This document shows, piece by piece, positions 4,936-6,235 of a stretch of DNA of 6,235 nucleotides. The translations under genes were made by a program, and so were the position numbers. The stretch comes from Acidobacteriota bacterium (GTDB lineage: Bacteria; Acidobacteriota; Terriglobia; Terriglobales; Acidobacteriaceae), in the NCBI GenBank assembly GCA_003225615.1, contig QIAS01000254.1:1-6235 (forward strand), written 5' to 3'. The notes beneath the pieces are model-generated. The model was given only the letters and a program-made list of their open reading frames with translations. It was not told where the DNA came from and made no database searches. Each line of letters begins with the position of its first letter. Within the stretch, counting starts at the first letter, position 1.

Positions 4936-6235
4936 CTAATAGGCGAAGCCGTCCGGCTGGGTCACGGCGCCGACCCGCACCTGGTCATCAATGAAGTGGC
5001 GTCCGGCCGCGAGCGCCTGCCGGTTGATTTCCAATAACTCGACTCTCTTCAGCTTGGTCTCGATCAAGCTGATGGCGGTTTCCGGGGACAAGCATTCGGT
5101 TTCTTCCAGCAATGCTCCCAGTAACACAATGTTTGTCGCTTTGGTTGAGCCGAGCTTGTCAGCCATTTCTGCGGCCGGAATGCAGATCACGCGAGCCTGC
5201 GGCTGCGGAAAGTCCGGCGGAAGCGAATCGCGGTTGTAGAGAATCAGTCCGCCGGCTTCTACCTGCGGCGCAAACTTTCGCAGCGAGATTTCATTCATCG
5301 CGACCAGCACATGCGGATGCGAAACTAGCGGGGACCCGATGCGCTCCGTCGAAAGGCAAACGTGACAATGCGCGCTTCCCGAACGCATCTCCGGACCATA
5401 AGAGGGTAGCCAGCTGACTTCCAGCCCTTCCTGCATCCCCATCTCGGTCAGCAACTGGCCGAGCAACAGCACTCCCTGACCGCCAAAGCCTGCCACCTTG
5501 ATCTCAAACTTTTTAAAATGGTGCGCGTGTTTGGAATGGGCATTCAGCTTGATCTCGTATTTGGGAGCGAGTTCCAGAACGTCCGAGACGGTACGTTGCG
5601 GGGGCGCAGTCCCCGCCGGCACTTCTAGCTTCCGCTCGCGAAAAACATTAATGGGGAATATGGGAACCATATTCTCGTACACCCAGCGCCGGGCTTCGAT
5701 GGGATCCTTGCCCCAGATCGTAGGACACGGGGAAAGAATCTCAACAAAAGAGAAGCCGCCGCCATCGCGCTGGATCTCGAGTGCCTTGCGCACCGCGCGC
5801 CGGGCTCGCATGATGTTTTTGTTGTCGCAGAGAGCCACGCGCTCAACATAGACGGGCGCTTCTAATGTGGAGATCAACTCGCACATGTGCAGCGGAAAAC
5901 CTTCGTTCCCTGGCCGGCGTCCCCAGGGCGAAGTCGTACTCTTCTGCCCGACAAGCGTGGTGGGCGCCATTTGCCCGCCAGTCATCCCGTAAATGGCATT
6001 GTTCACAAAGAAGACGGTTATCTTCTCGCCACGGTTGGCAGCATGGACGATTTCGGCAGTACCAATGGCCGCCAGGTCTCCATCGCCTTGATACGAGATA
6101 ACAATTTTGTCAGGACAGGACCGCTTGAGAGCCGTGGCGCAAGCCGGGGCGCGGCCGTGGGCAACCTGCACGTTGCCAACATCGAAGTAGTAGTATGCGA
6201 ACACCGAGCACCCGACCGGGCTGACGAAAATCGCC
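4936..6235 (-). CDS. 2-oxoacid:ferredoxin oxidoreductase, fused beta-gamma subunits (N-terminus missing)
   Basis: The enzyme oxidatively decarboxylates a 2-oxoacid to an acyl-CoA, passing electrons to ferredoxin. The open frame runs without a stop to the window edge, so 432 C-terminal residues are seen and the start lies outside; a GTG at 6204 is internal, since AIFVSPVGCS precedes it and belongs to the family. The beta part (about 1-200 of the visible protein) has the thiamine-diphosphate motif GDG (50-52), 25 residues, then NN (78-79), followed by YGMTGGQMAPTT. A linker (about 200-240, with HSKHAHHFKK) leads to the gamma domain, which starts with IKVAGFGGQGVLLLGQ (about 245-260) and contains SYGPEMRSGSAHC. 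Elsewhere these are usually separate genes. The style resembles the 2-oxoglutarate (Kor) or branched-chain (Vor) enzymes; substrate cannot be decided here. The alpha subunit and a ferredoxin-like subunit are expected beyond the right edge. The stop is TAG at 4936-4938. Confidence 0.92.
   Translation of the reverse strand, partial: AIFVSPVGCSVFAYYYFDVGNVQVAHGRAPACATALKRSCPDKIVISYQGDGDLAAIGTAEIVHAANRGEKITVFFVNNAIYGMTGGQMAPTTLVGQKSTTSPWGRRPGNEGFPLHMCELISTLEAPVYVERVALCDNKNIMRARRAVRKALEIQRDGGGFSFVEILSPCPTIWGKDPIEARRWVYENMVPIFPINVFRERKLEVPAGTAPPQRTVSDVLELAPKYEIKLNAHSKHAHHFKKFEIKVAGFGGQGVLLLGQLLTEMGMQEGLEVSWLPSYGPEMRSGSAHCHVCLSTERIGSPLVSHPHVLVAMNEISLRKFAPQVEAGGLILYNRDSLPPDFPQPQARVICIPAAEMADKLGSTKATNIVLLGALLEETECLSPETAISLIETKLKRVELLEINRQALAAGRHFIDDQVRVGAVTQPDGFAY

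Noticed and set aside
6202..6204. GTG at 6204 as the start of the oxidoreductase
   Set aside because: The frame stays open to the window edge and the residues before it (AIFVSPVGCS) fit the beta subunit, so the true start is outside.
1..6235. CRISPR arrays, tRNA/rRNA genes, insertion sequences or phage genes
   Set aside because: I saw no regular repeat-spacer pattern, no tRNA-like cloverleaf, no transposase motifs and no terminal inverted repeats.

Overview
The window looks like chromosomal DNA of a free-living soil or sediment bacterium. GC content is moderately high, genes are tightly packed, and both strands are used. The mix of an FtsX/MacB-type ABC exporter set, a small single-domain PilZ protein, an arsenite methyltransferase and a 2-oxoacid:ferredoxin oxidoreductase is reminiscent of Acidobacteriota (Terriglobia/Koribacter-like). 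That placement is a guess from gene types, not from a marker gene.

Left part (1-2249, + strand): an export operon. It holds the tail of an FtsX-like permease, then a membrane-anchored HlyD/MacA-type adaptor, then a LolD/MacB-type ATPase. The adaptor and ATPase genes share an ATGA stop/start overlap. The three parts could form one ATP-driven complex acting across the cell envelope; its substrate cannot be read from the sequence. A perfect 7-bp GC-rich hairpin covers the end of the ATPase gene.

Middle part (2250-3606): a small PilZ-domain gene (+ strand, with a possible promoter of its own) faces a minus-strand gene of unknown function. That gene encodes a coiled coil followed by a winged-helix-like region, and it is broken by a single-base frameshift near 2960. 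A roughly 317-base non-coding stretch follows. It ends in a nearly perfect palindrome (3567-3583) overlapping a candidate promoter.

Right part (3607-4930, + strand): a two-gene arsenic operon. A cysteine-rich MarR-family regulator overlaps by 14 bases with arsM, a SAM-dependent arsenite methyltransferase that keeps the three catalytic cysteines. The proposed logic is that the MarR protein binds the palindrome in front of its own gene, releases it when trivalent arsenic binds its cysteines, and so induces arsM. This would be an alternative to the usual ArsR control. The proteins and the palindrome are visible; the sensing mechanism is inference.

Far right (4936-6235, - strand): the C-terminal part of a 2-oxoacid:ferredoxin oxidoreductase in which the TPP-binding beta subunit and the gamma subunit are fused. 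It converges on arsM with 5 bases between the two stop codons, and its 5' end lies outside the window.
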